From Bemisia tabaci (lineage: Eukaryota; Arthropoda; Insecta; Hemiptera; Aleyrodidae), in the NCBI RefSeq assembly GCF_918797505.1, contig NC_092794.1:34338122-34402121 (forward strand): 64,000 nucleotides of DNA. The letters are read 5' to 3'. Under the pieces are notes generated by a model that was not told the DNA's origin, searched no databases, and saw nothing but the letters and a program-made list of their open reading frames with translations. Every line of letters starts with the position of its first letter. Position 1 is the stretch's first letter. The position numbers were made by a program, and so were the translations under genes. Positions 11,872-23,190 of this stretch are shown in pieces.

Positions 11872-11987
11872 GATTGCTCTGTTGTTAAAACGGAAGGGGC
11901 GGATGTCAAATGTATTGCGCCAGCAGGCCTTCAACAAAAAATAAACTCTCTCGTCAAGAATTATCCCTCTGGACGAGCCTTTATAAG
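11872..11987 (+). CDS. PGM3: Phosphoacetylglucosamine mutase, penultimate exon
   Basis: This exon follows the pyrimidine tract and acceptor CTCTAAG and ends at the donor AG|GTAAGA. It encodes 38 codons plus two bases of an arginine codon, from DCSVVKTEGADVKCIAPAGL through QQKINSLVKNY to GRAFIR. It enters in phase 0, matching the previous exon, and leaves after two bases, matching the next. The distance from NRQLK in the previous exon to the GLQ motif is the same as I recall for vertebrate PGM3. It covers the start of domain 4, which leads into the phosphate-binding loop. Confidence rests on phase agreement on both sides as well as residue similarity. The downstream intron is 11,203 bp. Confidence 0.92.
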
Positions 11988-13200
11988 GTAAGATATCAAC
12001 TTTCCTTTTACATTGCTGTCTCTTTTAGTTACTTATTCACCACGAAAGCTACGTAAGGTAAAGGCGTACCAAATTTAAAAATAAGTAAATCCCTGAGATG
12101 TTTCTCACAAGGGAAGGTTATTTAGTGCCTCACCCAGATTTTAGTAGGAGTAATGGCCCAAAATTTCTTCATTTCAAAAGTTCCCAACTAAATTTGTCAA
12201 GAAACTAAAACAAAGGGCCGCTTGCTGAAGTGGCGCAATGGCATACCTAAGTCTCTATGTCGTAGCTCTGGAGCTATGATTATAATATAGCTGTCAAGAA
12301 CGTTGCACACTGGAGGGATTGTTGCGGGTTTGATCTCTGACTGATCTATATAATTTATATTCTCCCCTGTGATAATTTTGTTTTGATTGTTTCTGACCTC
12401 TGTCTGAATGCGCCCACAAGTATCTTTTACCGGGTACTTACTTAAAATAGTCAGTGATTTTCTAATATTTTGACTCTTCAAAAATTTAAATACACAAAAG
12501 ATTAAAATAGAAATATATCAATGAATTGTAAGGAAATACTTTAATCTTTTACCACTTGTATCAGGGTCAATTAGAAATAATAAAGGATTTAATAAGAGAA
12601 TATTAATATAATTACCATAACAGTATTTATATTTACAAGATCAATGTACAGAGACTGTATATTTTATATTCCAACTCACAGAGGTTTTAGTATACTTATA
12701 AATAATTTAGCAAGGTGGAGAAATGATGCTGGGTCCACACCATTTCGCGAGGAAATCAAAGCCAAGGAGTTCCAAAAATCAAAATTAGAGTCAAAATTAT
12801 GTTTGAGCTCTAATGCGCACCAGTACAAAACTGAGGGGGGAGAGTGTTTAGCTCAGGCAGTTTGCGTAGGAATATTAAGTTGGAGTCACGTCGAGAGATC
12901 TATACCGGTTTGGGCCTTTTTAGACCTCATCAGTAGATCACACTCGGCTGTGAACCCAACTTAACATGCCGCAAAATCCAAGACGGCATTAAAACGCCGT
13001 CATGGATATGACCCGAGGCATGACACAAAAGTGTGATCCTCGCGCCATCTACCGTAGCCGCTGAACAACTCTCATAACAAACAAGGAAAACCCGAAAAAA
13101 TGATAATCAGAATATTAATATGTATAAATAATCAGAATATATAAATAATTTAGCTATTCCGAAATCGTGGTAAAGTTGTTAGAGTCCACATAAAATTGTA
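11988..13200. other. Start of the last PGM3 intron, no gene recognised
   Basis: This is AT-rich sequence after the donor at 11988. Around 12960-13010 there is a small inverted repeat (ACGGCATTAAAACGCCGT). No conserved coding frame is visible on either strand. Confidence 0.4.
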
Positions 13201-13204
13201 TCTA

Positions 13205-13469
13205 CATATATCGACGGTGTAAGTCAGCAATCACATAACTCGTTTGCGGTGTCTGAAAATCTCCGCCTCCATGGTATTTTTTGAAGGAGAAAAAATTGAC
13301 ATCATTCCTTGAAGTTTTTGCAGAATTTTCCTCTCACAGAGAAGAAAAATCACGGCAGTTTTGAAGAATTACCGGTGAGAAGCTTTCCGTTAAAAAAATA
13401 AAGTATGACAGGAAGTCTGCGACGTTGCAAACCGAGTTATGTGATTGCCGACTTACACTGTCGATATAT
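13205..13469. mobile_element. Small MITE with TATCGACGGTGTAAGTC ends
   Basis: TATCGACGGTGTAAGTC-(A)GCAATCACATAACTCG at 13209-13242 is matched in inverse by CGAGTTATGTGATTGCCGAC and TTACACTGTCGATA at about 13433-13466. Both ends are flanked by TATA. The same end occurs once more at about 43724-43756 (GACGGTGTAAGTCGCCTATC), so it is a repeat family. No coding capacity. Confidence 0.75.
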
Positions 13470-13512
13470 CCTTGTTACATGCAGTTTGGGCCATTTCTTA
13501 ATGTGTTTTCTC

Positions 13513-14172
13513 CTGTATATATACCGAGTGTTCCAGAGCACCCGTCCAACATCTTTTTCTCGGAAACGGCCAGAAATCGAGCTTCGAGACGAAAACTTTC
13601 TGGGGTAAATCAACCCCAAAGATTTCAATGAAAATATTTTCAACCCCCCAATACTCCATTGGGGTGGGGAGATTTAAGGATGGTGCCCTCCGTTTCTCTC
13701 AAATTTCAAAGAGGAAGGGTATATTTTGACTTCTAATTAAATTCTATGGCCAAAAATAAGAATTTTTTACCCCATGCACTTTTCCCCTAAACTCCCATTT
13801 TTTGGAGTTACTGGGCATTTTGGGGCAAATTTCAATTAGACACTGAAGGCATTAAAATTATCCGATTTTCAAACTCTAAAAGTCTCGTGGGAGAAGAGGT
13901 CAACACCTTTTTATTGATGTGCCGCATGATCCCTGTTGATCGGCAATATGGGGGCCAAGACCTCCGAAAATTTTAGAGCTGTGGAGGGCCACACATCGAA
14001 AATTTCAAATGGCAGGGGTATGCGTTTACTTCAGATTTGGATTCTACGCAAAAAATTCCGTAGAATTGATACGGCGTATGACCAATCTGCCCCAAATATT
14101 TTTACCCCTTTTTTCCTCCAAAAATACATGCCTGTTCGTGAGGAAATGGGGCTCCAAAGCAATAGTTCCTCT
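13513..14172 (+). repeat. Interspersed repeat family, copy 1 (no insertion)
   Basis: About 650 bp resembles 44157-45262 in the same orientation. Shared landmarks are CATCTTTTTCTCG-AAACGGC, GAAAATATTTTCA-CCCCCC, AGGAAGGGTATRTTTTGAC, CCTTTTTATTGATRTGCC and GGATTCTACGCAAAAA. This copy lacks the 438-bp insertion present in the other, so it preserves the uninterrupted target at about 13733. It contains poly(C)/(G) runs and no conserved protein. Confidence 0.75.
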
Positions 14173-14204
14173 GTATTCAATATTAAATCCAGAAATTACT
14201 ACTG

Positions 14205-15429
14205 CAGGGTGTCTGCAGGTCTGGAAAACCGGGAAAAATCAGGGAATTTGATCACTGTCTGGAAAACCGGGAAAAGTCAGGGAATTCGATCGAAAATCGG
14301 TGAAAGTCAGGGAATTTTCGCAATTCGAATATTTCGCGGCTATTTTTGCTTGTCACTGCTGAATTGGCCGAGTAGCGCGCTCGCGTGGCTGATAATGTAA
14401 ACTGCTCTGTTCAACCAGTTTGCAACACGGCCGCTAGGTTCACTAATGTGTGTTCGCTAACTTTAAAGATCGAATCGATCTGCCCTATTTAATTTATCTA
14501 CTTAATTCATGCCAAATGGCAAGATAGACTAAATAGACTTGAATGAAGTTCACTTGCTAACAGCAGAAAATTACAGTAAATAATGATAGGAAACTAAGTG
14601 CCCCAGTTTGGAGCCGACAGTTAATCAATTTTTTCAATAAGTTAGGAAATTTAATGAAAGTGCCAGAATTTTAGTTTTTCTTTAACTGAGTAAAGAAATA
14701 TTTAATGTCAACTGCATTTTGCATGAAATTTTTCTGGTTCTTAAATCAACATGTTCACAACTGGTGCATCCATCTTGTAGAAATATTTTTGGTGGATTAT
14801 ATTCTAACAAGCCAACGTTTGTTGAGTATAAGACAAATTCAATACCAACAATAGGTTCTGGAATCCATTGAATTAATTGACCTTAAATTAAAAAAAAAAA
14901 AATCCCGAATCAAACTTTATCTAAAATCGAGGAGAAACTCGTATTTCCTCTTGATTATAGCAAAATCTACCTGAGTTAGGCACATTTACAACTCTTGTTT
15001 TATATTTTAAGAAAAAGAGACTTGTATTTTCAGGGCACTAAGTAATATGCCAATCTTTATGAAACCACCAGGGTGAACTATAGTTTGAATTTTCATAAGT
15101 ATACGGGGCAATATGTCACAAAGAGAGCGTAGTAGAGCTTGAAAATTTTTGAAGGTGAATTTTAGTCTGAGTATACCATTTTGGAATCAGCTTTATTTTG
15201 AGTATTTAGGATCTCGTTCCTTTCAAAAGTATTACTCAACTCCTTCCAACGCCATGGTAATTCAGAGTATAACTTTACAGGGTCATTCCTAAGGATAGTT
15301 TTTTTCAATATTTTCTAACTAGTTCATCATATGGCTAAACCCAAAAAGTCAGGGAATTTTGTCATTTTTTGTCATGGAAAACCTGGAATTGTCAGGGAAT
15401 TTCATTTTGAAAATTTTGTAGACACCCTG
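14205..15429. mobile_element. Non-autonomous element with CAGGGTGTCTRC ends
   Basis: It starts CAGGGTGTCTGCAGG (14205) and ends TTGTAGACACCCTG (15429), with TACTG on both sides (14200-14204 and 15430-15434) as a 5-bp target-site duplication. The left part holds three near copies of GGAAAACCGGGAAAAGTCAG, and the right part has GTCATGGAAAACCTGG and GTCAGGGAATT in the same direction. It shares its terminal 10-12 bp with the 3-kb foldback at 2634. No protein is encoded; the interior is AT-rich. Confidence 0.85.
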
Positions 15430-16236
15430 TACTGATTCTCTTTATTTCGGAGAAATTAAAAGGTTTACGATAATTTTTTCTACCAAAATTCCAATCAATC
15501 ACGTTATGATGAAACAGACTAAAAAAGTATTGAAATTGACATATTTCTGAATTTTATTTATTTTTAGGAAATTTATTTGTTTTGTCAAAATTTTATCTCT
15601 ATCAGTCTGGGTTTTCCTATCTGGTTATTCCTTATAGTTTTCTTTTGGTTTAAGTTTAGTAATGGGTCTTCTTCCTTTTCATTTTTTGGTAAACTTGATT
15701 GAGTAAGGTTCTACATTTAATCTACATACTTTAATATTTTTAATTCTACTAATTTTTTTATACTTTATTGTTTCTATACAAACATTTTTTATCGTGATAC
15801 ATACGTCAATAATTTTTGGCTAGCTGGTAGAGTGTTGGGACCAAATAATCGTATTTTTCAGCAAATAATGGGTAATTCTTCGATGATTGACGTTTGTAGA
15901 GGTATTCATAGAGTATGAGGTCTGTTCAATAAGTTTCAGGACTTCTGCCATTAAAACGGTAATGATGATTCAATTTTACTTTTCTTGGTGTCAATAAAAA
16001 GTAGAAAGCAAGACAAAAACAGTGCTTTTTACCAAGTTCAGAAATCATTATTGGTTCTCAAGTTACAGTAGCCTAAAGTGACAGACTCGAAGCCACGCTG
16101 CGATTTTTAGGATTCAGAAATCAGTTATTTTTTCTTTCGTCGGCAAAATGTCGTAATTTTTTGCTCGGACAGTCATATAAAAAAGAAAAGATATCGACAA
16201 ATAAATTTTGAAGAATAACCTAAAATTTGTGTTCCT

Positions 16237-16821
16237 TTACAGCTTATCCCCTTCCAAATACTGGCCTTGACTGATGATGCATTTCCGCCAACGATCCGCC
16301 AAATCATGGAAGGCTTTTTGAAAACTCTCCGAGTCGATGCGCCGCAACGTTCGGATCGTGTTCATTTGAACGTCCTCCCTAGATTCAAATCTTTGACCTT
16401 CTAAAAGTTGCTTCAGTTTTGGGGACAAAAAAAAATCAGCTGGAGCTGTCTGGAGAGAAGGGGGGGGGGGGGGTTGAGGCAGAACTGTCATCGCGTTTTT
16501 TGCGCAACACTCCATAATTTGAAGCGCCGCGTGCGCGGGTGCATTGTCATGAAGCAACATCCACGAGTTCTCAGCCCACAAATTTGGTCGATTTTTCCTG
16601 ACTTTTTCGCGCAGTCGTCCAAGGACATCGTTGTCATCAAAACGATCAACAGTTTGTCCCTGCGGTAAAAACTCAAAATGAACGACACCTTGAACATCAA
16701 AGAAAACTGGCAGGAGAGTTTTCTTTCTGGAGCGACTTTGACGAAATATTTTGGGCCTTGGGTCAGATTTTTCGATCCATTGAGAGGACTGGGCTTTAGT
16801 CTGTGGGTCGTATCTGTACAC
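16237..16821 (-). pseudogene. Mariner transposase, C-terminal remnant
   Basis: The frame encodes the C-terminal two thirds of a mariner transposase: RYDPQTKAQSSQW, FFDVQGVVHFEFLPQGQTV, LLHDNAPAHAALQ, ADFFLSPKLKQLLEGQRF and a stop after GDKL. The second catalytic aspartate (HDNAPAH) is present. The third is lost: the usual YSPDLAP is replaced by a proline run and SLQTAP, next to a 14-G tract (16460-16473) that suggests slippage. The segment holding the first aspartate (TGDE-type) and the DNA-binding domain are missing. The enzyme would be inactive. Confidence 0.9.
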
Positions 16822-16849
16822 AGGTCAAAGATTTGAATCTGTGGGCTCA

Positions 16850-16979
16850 AAGGAACACGATCCGAACGTTGCGGCACATAAACTCGGAGAGTTTTCAAAA
16901 AGCCTTCCGTGATTTGGCGGATCGTTGGCGGAAATCCACCGTCAGCCAAGGCCAGTATTTTGAAGGGGATAAGCTGTAA
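16850..16979 (+). pseudogene. Inverted second copy of the mariner transposase tail
   Basis: On the plus strand this encodes SESFQKAF, DLADRWRK, SQGQY and EGDKL followed by TAA, the same C-terminal tail as the minus-strand frame. It therefore marks the inverted duplication that makes the element a hairpin. Small differences (for example CIISQGQY against STVSQGQY) show the arms have diverged since duplication. Confidence 0.85.
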
Positions 16980-17300
16980 AGGGACACAAATTTTAGGTCA
17001 TTCATCAAAATTTATTTGTCAATATCTTTTCTTTTTTATATGATTGTCCGAGCAAAAAATTACAACATTTTGGCACCAAAAGAAAATAACTGATTTCTGA
17101 ATCCTAAAAATCGCAGCGCGGCTTCGAGTCTGTCCTTTTAGACTACTGTAACTTGAGAAACAATAATGATTTCTGAACTCAGTAAAAAGCACTGTTTTTG
17201 TCTTGCTTTCTACTTTTTATTGACACCAAGGAAAGTAAAATTGAACCATTATTACCGTTTTTATGGCAAAAGTCCTGAAACTTATTGAACAGACCTGGTA

Positions 17301-18060
17301 AGGATTAGGTAAACATAGATTTCTGTAAATGATGAGTACCGCATTTAATCGTCCATATTAGTGTGTAAATATTTAATCTTACTGTTTACATTTCTGGTTT
17401 TGATTCAATTGATTTTTAATGTACCATAATGTCTTATTTTTAAATCCTTAAGGAAACTTTGTGAAACCTAATGAAAAACGTATTATTTTAGATAATATCA
17501 ATATTAAAATGATAACTGTGATAGGAAGACATTCAATAATAATTAAATCACCTATAATATAAGTCTTAGATATTGAATGAACTATTAACATTAAAATGGA
17601 TAGCATTTTGCAACTCGGAACTATAGGCAGTGCGGTAGGTTTTCAGGAGAGCAACTTTTGCAAAAACCATTGGCGTTTTTCCTCAAAACGATCAATGTTG
17701 CAGTTTGATGGTTCATTTTATAGCTATGGAGTTCCTTTAACACCCTGTGTTGACAGATTCTTGAAAAACATCACACTGTTGCCAAAAATTACAAAAAAGG
17801 CTATAGTTCCTCATTGCAAAATGAAGAATCCGGGGAAGCTCATTTTGCAATTAGGAACTATAGATTGTTTTAGCACTGATTGCAAAGGGGAGACGACCCT
17901 GGTGTCACTATTCCACACTGGAGGGTTAACCCCGACAGAGAAAACACCCCTTCCTCCCATCATACGAGAACGGGGGGGTGCATTGTCCCCGCAGAAAGAT
18001 ATTCTACCAAAAATATGGATACCTACCGACTTGCTAATATGTCGAGAATGGTGGCAAATA
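17301..18060. other. Intronic DNA with a 63-bp palindrome at 17801-17863
   Basis: CTATAGTTCCTCATTGCAAA (17801) is mirrored by TTTGCAATTAGGAACTATAG ending at 17863; the arms are 24 bp with one mismatch. Related AACTATAG/TTTTGCAA-type sequence recurs at about 17606-17628 and 19635-19660, so this is probably the signature of a MITE family. No coding signal. Confidence 0.55.
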
Positions 18061-18064
18061 TTAA

Positions 18065-18505
18065 GGTGATTCGTCAAGCTCAAGTGACGTGGTCAAACTG
18101 GCATGCGATATATCGCATCTTGTAGGTCAAAAATCTCGGCAGATTTTGAATTTTCAGCAAAAAAAGGACAATAGCCCCTTCGCATGAGCCTAAAGAATCA
18201 TTCTAAACCCAAAAATCGGCAAAATTCAGAGAAATGAAAGCAGAATAGTCTTTGGAAAAAAACCTCGCATTCGATACAGAAATCGATAGCAGAATCGAAT
18301 GCGAGGTTTTCTTCCAAACACTATCCTGCCTTCATTTCTCCGAATTTTGCCGATTTTTGGGTTTAGAATGATTCTTTAGGCTCATGCGCAGGGGCTATCA
18401 TCCTTTTTTTTGCTGAAAATTCAAAATCTGCCGAGATTTTTTACCTAAAAGATGCGATATATCGCATGCCAGTTCGACCACTCCTTTTGAGCTAGACGAA
18501 TCACC
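18065..18505. mobile_element. Palindromic MITE flanked by TTAA
   Basis: GGTGATTCGTC (18065) and GACGAATCACC (18505) are inverted ends flanked by TTAA (18061-18064, 18506-18509). The two halves are reverse complements over almost the whole length of about 220 bp each, with a short centre near 18285 (AATCGATAGCAGAATCG). TTAA target duplications are typical of piggyBac- and Kolobok-type transposases, so one of these probably mobilised it. No coding capacity. Confidence 0.85.
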
Positions 18506-18539
18506 TTAACATGCAATTTGGACGGGAGAGTTTATAGAT

Positions 18540-18840
18540 TTGATTGACATGAATCGATTGAAAAATGAAAGCGTAAATCGATCGACACCGACTCGATCGG
18601 CAAATTATTGAAAAACCGGTGTCATGAATCCGACATGACCGACATGAATCGATCGAAAAGTTGGAACGTGAACCGATTGACGTGATTAGATCGGCACTGA
18701 TTCGATTGACGACCGAGAATCGATCAAAAACCTGCGAATTGATCGACAAATCCGTGAATCGATTGACAACCCCGTGATTCGTTCGAAAAATCCGTGAATT
18801 GATCGATAAACTCTTGAATGGGTCAACAAACCTGTGAATC
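18540..18840. repeat. Degenerate minisatellite of GAATCGATYGACA-type units
   Basis: A run of about 23-24-bp units (GTGAATCGATTGACAACCCC, GTGAATTGATCGATAAACTC and similar) is clearest at 18700-18840 and grades into looser copies to the left. The units are diverged. The open frames here are artefacts of the repeat. Confidence 0.65.
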
Positions 18841-18842
18841 GT

Positions 18843-19150
18843 GAAATTTTGAAAATTCGAAATTCCAAGATTAGAGATGTGGCATCAAATTCTTTCTCGG
18901 CTCCTGTTCGATCGATTATGCTGATTTTCGGTATCAGGGATATTTTTTCACGGGAAACTCGAATTTCTGGTGAAATTTTGAAAATTCAAAAATCCAAGAT
19001 TGCGGATGTGGTCTAAAATGATATCTCGGCTCCTGTTCGATCGATCTTGCTGGTTTTCGGGAATAAGGGGTATTTTTGGACGGGAAACTCGAATTTCTGA
19101 TCAAATTTTAAAAATTCAATAATCCAAGATGGTGGATGTGGCCGAAAATG
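18843..19150 (+). repeat. Tandem repeat, unit about 130 bp, 2.3 units
   Basis: The block AAATTTTGAAAATTC, AATCCAAGATTGCGGATGTG, CTCGGCTCCTGTTCGATCG, GGGAAACTCGAATTTCTG recurs at about 18843, 18974 and 19104. It has inverted counterparts at 19385-19640. No protein is encoded. Confidence 0.75.
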
Positions 19151-19384
19151 ACCTTACTTGAGTAAGTATCCCCTGGGGGATCTTTCATTCCTCGGAGACA
19201 TGCGTTTAATGGGGAGCTCAGAAGACGCAACCTCAAACTTGTTTTTCGTGGATTGAAATGTGAAAGATGTGTGTGTGTGATTTATCGGAGTAAATTATCG
19301 TGGCTTATGCGTAGTAAATACTTCAAAAGATACGAAAATCAAAAATTATTGAACAAGCTCATTGTCAAAATTTGAAAAAATGTA

Positions 19385-19640
19385 AATTTTTCGAAACTCT
19401 GCTAGGAATTCGAGTTTTCCGTCCAGGAATGCCCTTACACAACCAAGATTCACCACGATTGATCGAGCAGCCCGAGATAGCATTTTAGGCCACATCCGCC
19501 ATCTTGGATTTTTGAATTTACAAAATTTGACCAGAAATTCGAGTTCCCCGTCAAAAAATACAGCCTAGCATCGAAAATCAGCAAGATTGATCGGACAGGA
19601 GCCGAGAATGCCGAGATAGCATTTTGCCGTCCTGCCTATA
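19385..19640 (-). repeat. Inverted copies of the 130-bp repeat
   Basis: Two units in reverse orientation carry CCACATCCGCCATCTTGGAT, GAAATTCGAGTTCCCCGTC and GATTGATCGGACAGGAGCCG, the complements of the motifs at 18843-19150. Together the two sets form an inverted arrangement around a unique centre at about 19150-19380, as in a foldback element with subrepeated arms. Confidence 0.7.
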
Positions 19641-20009
19641 GTTCCGAATTGCAAAATGGGAAATCCGAGTTTCGCATTACGCAATAGGGAACCATAGTAT
19701 AGGTCCCTCCTGAACCTCGCGTGATCCTGCGACGGCAAATTTTTGCGGGGTCGCTGAAACGGGATAAAAATCGTTTTTGAGGATTTTCTTTTTCTCAATA
19801 GTAAGTAAATACCCTCCTCATACAGAATTCATCATTAAAAAAAAAAAAGAAATCGAAAATTTGACCCTAGTTCGTTATTGCATAAAGCTGTCCAAATAAT
19901 TTATATGATAGATGTTTCTTTTACCATAATTTTAATGGTTTACAGAAAAAAATATTGATTTTATAATGCAATGAAACTCTGTATGTCTAAAATATCAGTA
20001 AAAAAATTA

Positions 20010-20440
20010 TTACATTTCTAAAATTATGAAATAATTAAATTAAAATTATAAAATAATTTACTTAGAATTATTCAATACGTAAATTAGAATTATTCAATAA
20101 TTAAATTAGAATTATTAAATAATCAAATCAGAATTATTAAATAATCAAATCAGAATCATTAAATAATCAAATCAGAATTATTAAATAATCAAATCAGAAT
20201 CATTAAATAATCAAATCAGAATCATTAAATAATCAAATCAGAATCATTAAATAATCAAATCAGAATCATTAAAAAATCAAATTAGAATCATTAAATAATC
20301 AAATTAGAATCATTAAGTAATCAAATTAGAATGATTAAATAATTAATTTAAAATTATAAAATAATTAAATTAAAATCATTAAATAATTTAACTAAAATCA
20401 TTACATAATTAGATTAAAAATATAAAATAATTTTAGACAA
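20010..20440. repeat. AT-rich 22-bp minisatellite, about 18 copies
   Basis: Units of AATCAAATCAGAATCATTAA plus AT repeat head to tail. The centre (20100-20330) is very regular; the outer units drift to AATTAAATTAAAATTATAAA. This is a classic edge-degenerate minisatellite inside the last PGM3 intron. Confidence 0.9.
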
Positions 20441-20847
20441 AACATAAATAAAAGAACAAGTCTACATAAAAAATCAAGAATACCATTAGGACAAAGTAAA
20501 AATGCAAGGAAAATGGGAGCCGCAGTGATCTTTCCAAATCTGTAACACATTCAAAAATATAGGTTTGGTATTTAATTGAACGAACGTGGGAGCTTCTACA
20601 GCTTTTCGAGCGTTCAGAATAACTTCCTCCCTTTTTTTTTTATTAATTACTAGCGGTCCTATCCATACAGACTGAACGACCGAAACAATCCTCAAGAAAT
20701 CCTAGCAAAGCACGATGTCCTTGACCTGAAGGCTATTTTCTCCCGGCTCCCTCAAGGAAGGATGAAGGAATGATCCTTATGGATTTCAAAATTTTGCCAG
20801 AAACCTGTACCGTCAAAATCAGGATGACCCTTTTACCTTCCAAGGGG

Positions 20848-21134
20848 AGCCTGCGGGCCGATTATTGAAATTTTGTGTCTGTCGGGCGGACGTAGGCCAA
20901 ACGGCAGAGCGTTATTGATGGGCCATGTCTTATTGCTGCTTTTTAGCGCCTTTGTCTGGTGGACTTCACGACAAGCTAGAGGCACTTTTTGAGTCTCCAA
21001 GAATGTATTGTCCATTCCACCTGACAAAGGCACGACAAAGCAGCGAAAAGACATAGCCGACCTATCACGCGCCGCCGTTTAACCTATGTCCGCCCCACAA
21101 ACACTAAATTTCAATAATCGGTCCGCTAGGAGGC
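20848..21134. mobile_element. Inverted-repeat (MITE-like) element
   Basis: GGGCCGATTATTGAAATTTT near 20858 is matched by AAATTTCAATAATCGGTCCG near 21106. Further inward the arms share GTCYGNCGGGCGGACRTAGG, CCATGTCTT and CACCTGACAAAGGC-type motifs. Similarity is about 80%, so it is old. No clear target duplication and no coding capacity. Confidence 0.65.
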
Positions 21135-23190
21135 TTCTAGCTGATGAAATTCGGATTTTTTCGGGTTAATTCCGTACCACTATGGGTATATTGTGTTTGG
21201 AGCGGCGCAAAATTTAATTTTTCGAATTTTTACCCGTCATATTAGGTGTTTTAATCAATGCTTACACACCTACTAATGATGAAAGTATATGGGATTATCT
21301 AAAATATTCATGATATCTGTGGTTTCCACGTAGGGAGATATGCAGCTTTTGGAATGCGATGAGCCCAGATTTCTACAACCTGAGGGGCGGGACGAAGGTC
21401 AGAACCTCCAGTCCAAACGCGGCCCCATTTGGCACGAGAAATCTCAAGGTTGCGGTGGACTGACAATAATTTTATCATGTAGATTATCTCTTATTTGCGC
21501 TAATTGATCATATGCTACCTCAAGTTCATGGGTACCTTTATATAATGAAAATGTACTAGATAACATCGTTAATTATAAATATGTATCTGGAAACAGATAC
21601 TCATTCATGCAGGCGGAAAGAATTAAGAAAAAATCAAAATACAACAATCACAGGGAGGACCAAAAATTATTATATGACGCTAAGGTAGGGATGAAACCTG
21701 GAACCGGTCGGCCAATGTGCAATGGCCTTGGCCACTAGACTACCGCAGCGCTGAATTTTGATTTGCACCATTCCCCTCTTCCAAAAGTAGCCCTCAGGAA
21801 TCTAGATGCAAAGTGGGCACTCTCACCTTCCTTCTTATAGCAAAGAATAATAGAATCTCCCAGCCAGCCAATGAGAGTCTCGGATTGTGGACTAGTTGCA
21901 ACAGAGCAGACTAGTACCATCGCGCAAAGCATGATGGTAGAATATGAATCTCGTGCAGTCGAAAGAACAGTAAGTTCTCCCGCCATTTGAGATCTTCACT
22001 CCAAGGGCGAATATTTCATCAAGGAAAATTGATAGGTATTTAGATGAGAGTTTTAGAACACATACTTCATCACGCTGTTAATACATTTCATTCCTAAAAA
22101 ATTTTCATTTCTACTCTCACAAAGAGAACTTGCGAGTAGAAAAACAGGATTTTGCCACACGTATATGTGGCGATTTGAATTCCCACTACGCACGAATGGT
22201 CCGCGGCTATATTGTGCGAGCTGTACCCACTTTGCTTCTAGATTCCTAGTGGCCCTTCCCGCCAGTTTTTTGACAGTTCCAGGGCCCATTTACTAAAACT
22301 ACAAAATAAAGGTTGATCAAATGATTTCTAATGAAGAAGTTTCTGGCCGCTCATAATTATAAATCTAAAAGGGACATCACGCCACCTCGCTTGTCCTTTT
22401 CTAGCAAATTAATTATCCCTTGAGATTTCATGTTCCACGAGTATGGAAAGTAACCCTATTTTAGGGCTTTTGAAAGCCGCAGAGAACAGTGGACTGTTTG
22501 TTTTTCTGAACCAAAAAACAACGCAAAGGCTGGCAAACAGCATGGTAATTGTTACATTCCAAATATGTTCATGCATGATAAAAAGATGTAGAACCTGTGC
22601 TGTCCCATCATAAACATTTACATGTATTATTATGTCGCCAAATTAAAAACATTAGAGATGACCTCTCTCTAAAGTATTATTATGCTACTCTTCAGTAAAT
22701 GATGAGTTATTTCCGCAGGGATGTATTTCATAGATTTTCCAAAATAATTGAGTAATACGAACATTTCAGACATATTTTGGAATTTTTATGGAATAGAACC
22801 TTTTGGAAGTAATATGGCGTTCACTGACCCAAATTGATAACACCTTTTTTCAGGAAGAGTCATTTTTCATATGTTTCACTTGGCGGCACAATTTTACTTT
22901 TAAATTTTTTTTTTTTTTGGAAAAGTTATTTCTCCTAGATATATTCTGTTTTTACTGCACACTTTGAAGCGTCCTAATTTTGTTTTGCTTTGACACATCC
23001 TGATGTTTTCTTGGCAAAATGTATGTGAAACACTCATTTATGCAATAAAAAAGTTCACCTAGAGTAAAATCACGCATTGTAGTAGTAGGAGAGAAGATCT
23101 ACAATTTTAAATACAACGTTAAATTAAGGAGAAAGCAACGAAACTTTGAATCTTCAATGGTATAGATCTAATTTCCATGATTATTTTTAG
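21135..23190. other. End of the last PGM3 intron, no further gene
   Basis: Apart from the SINE-like head and the small inverted repeat around it, I see only AT-rich DNA. I checked both strands for extra PGM3 exons. None is needed, because the flanking exons join in phase with the expected protein length. Confidence 0.5.
21690..21757 (-). repeat. tRNA-derived SINE head
   Basis: On the minus strand CGCTGCGGTAGTCTAGTGGC resembles a tRNA A-box region, and about 40 bases later GACCGGTTCCAGGTTTCATC resembles a B box with one or two mismatches. The flanks do not form an acceptor stem. Nearby (21795-21820 against 22226-22252) is a 25-bp inverted repeat around GGAATCTAGATGCAAAGTGG. Confidence 0.5.

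Larger units (their letters stand above)
15916..17298 (-). mobile_element. Hairpin-like mariner derivative
   Basis: The ends are GGTCTGTTCAATAAGTTTCA in inverted orientation, flanked by TA (15914-15915 and 17299-17300), the standard mariner target duplication. Unusually, the inverted similarity extends about 450 bp inward on both sides (15916-16370 against 16850-17298). Both arms carry the same end of the element: terminal repeat, 3' untranslated DNA and the last part of the transposase. The normal 5' half, with the helix-turn-helix region, is absent and replaced by this inverted copy. The result is a foldback mariner that cannot encode an active transposase. Confidence 0.9.

Noticed and set aside
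13936..14400. Plus-strand frame of 154 codons
   Set aside because: It runs through the boundary of two repeats (ending inside the element at 14205), so it is a chance fusion of repeat DNA.
20010..20440. CRISPR array
   Set aside because: The 22-bp units are contiguous with no unique spacers, and the setting is a eukaryotic intron.
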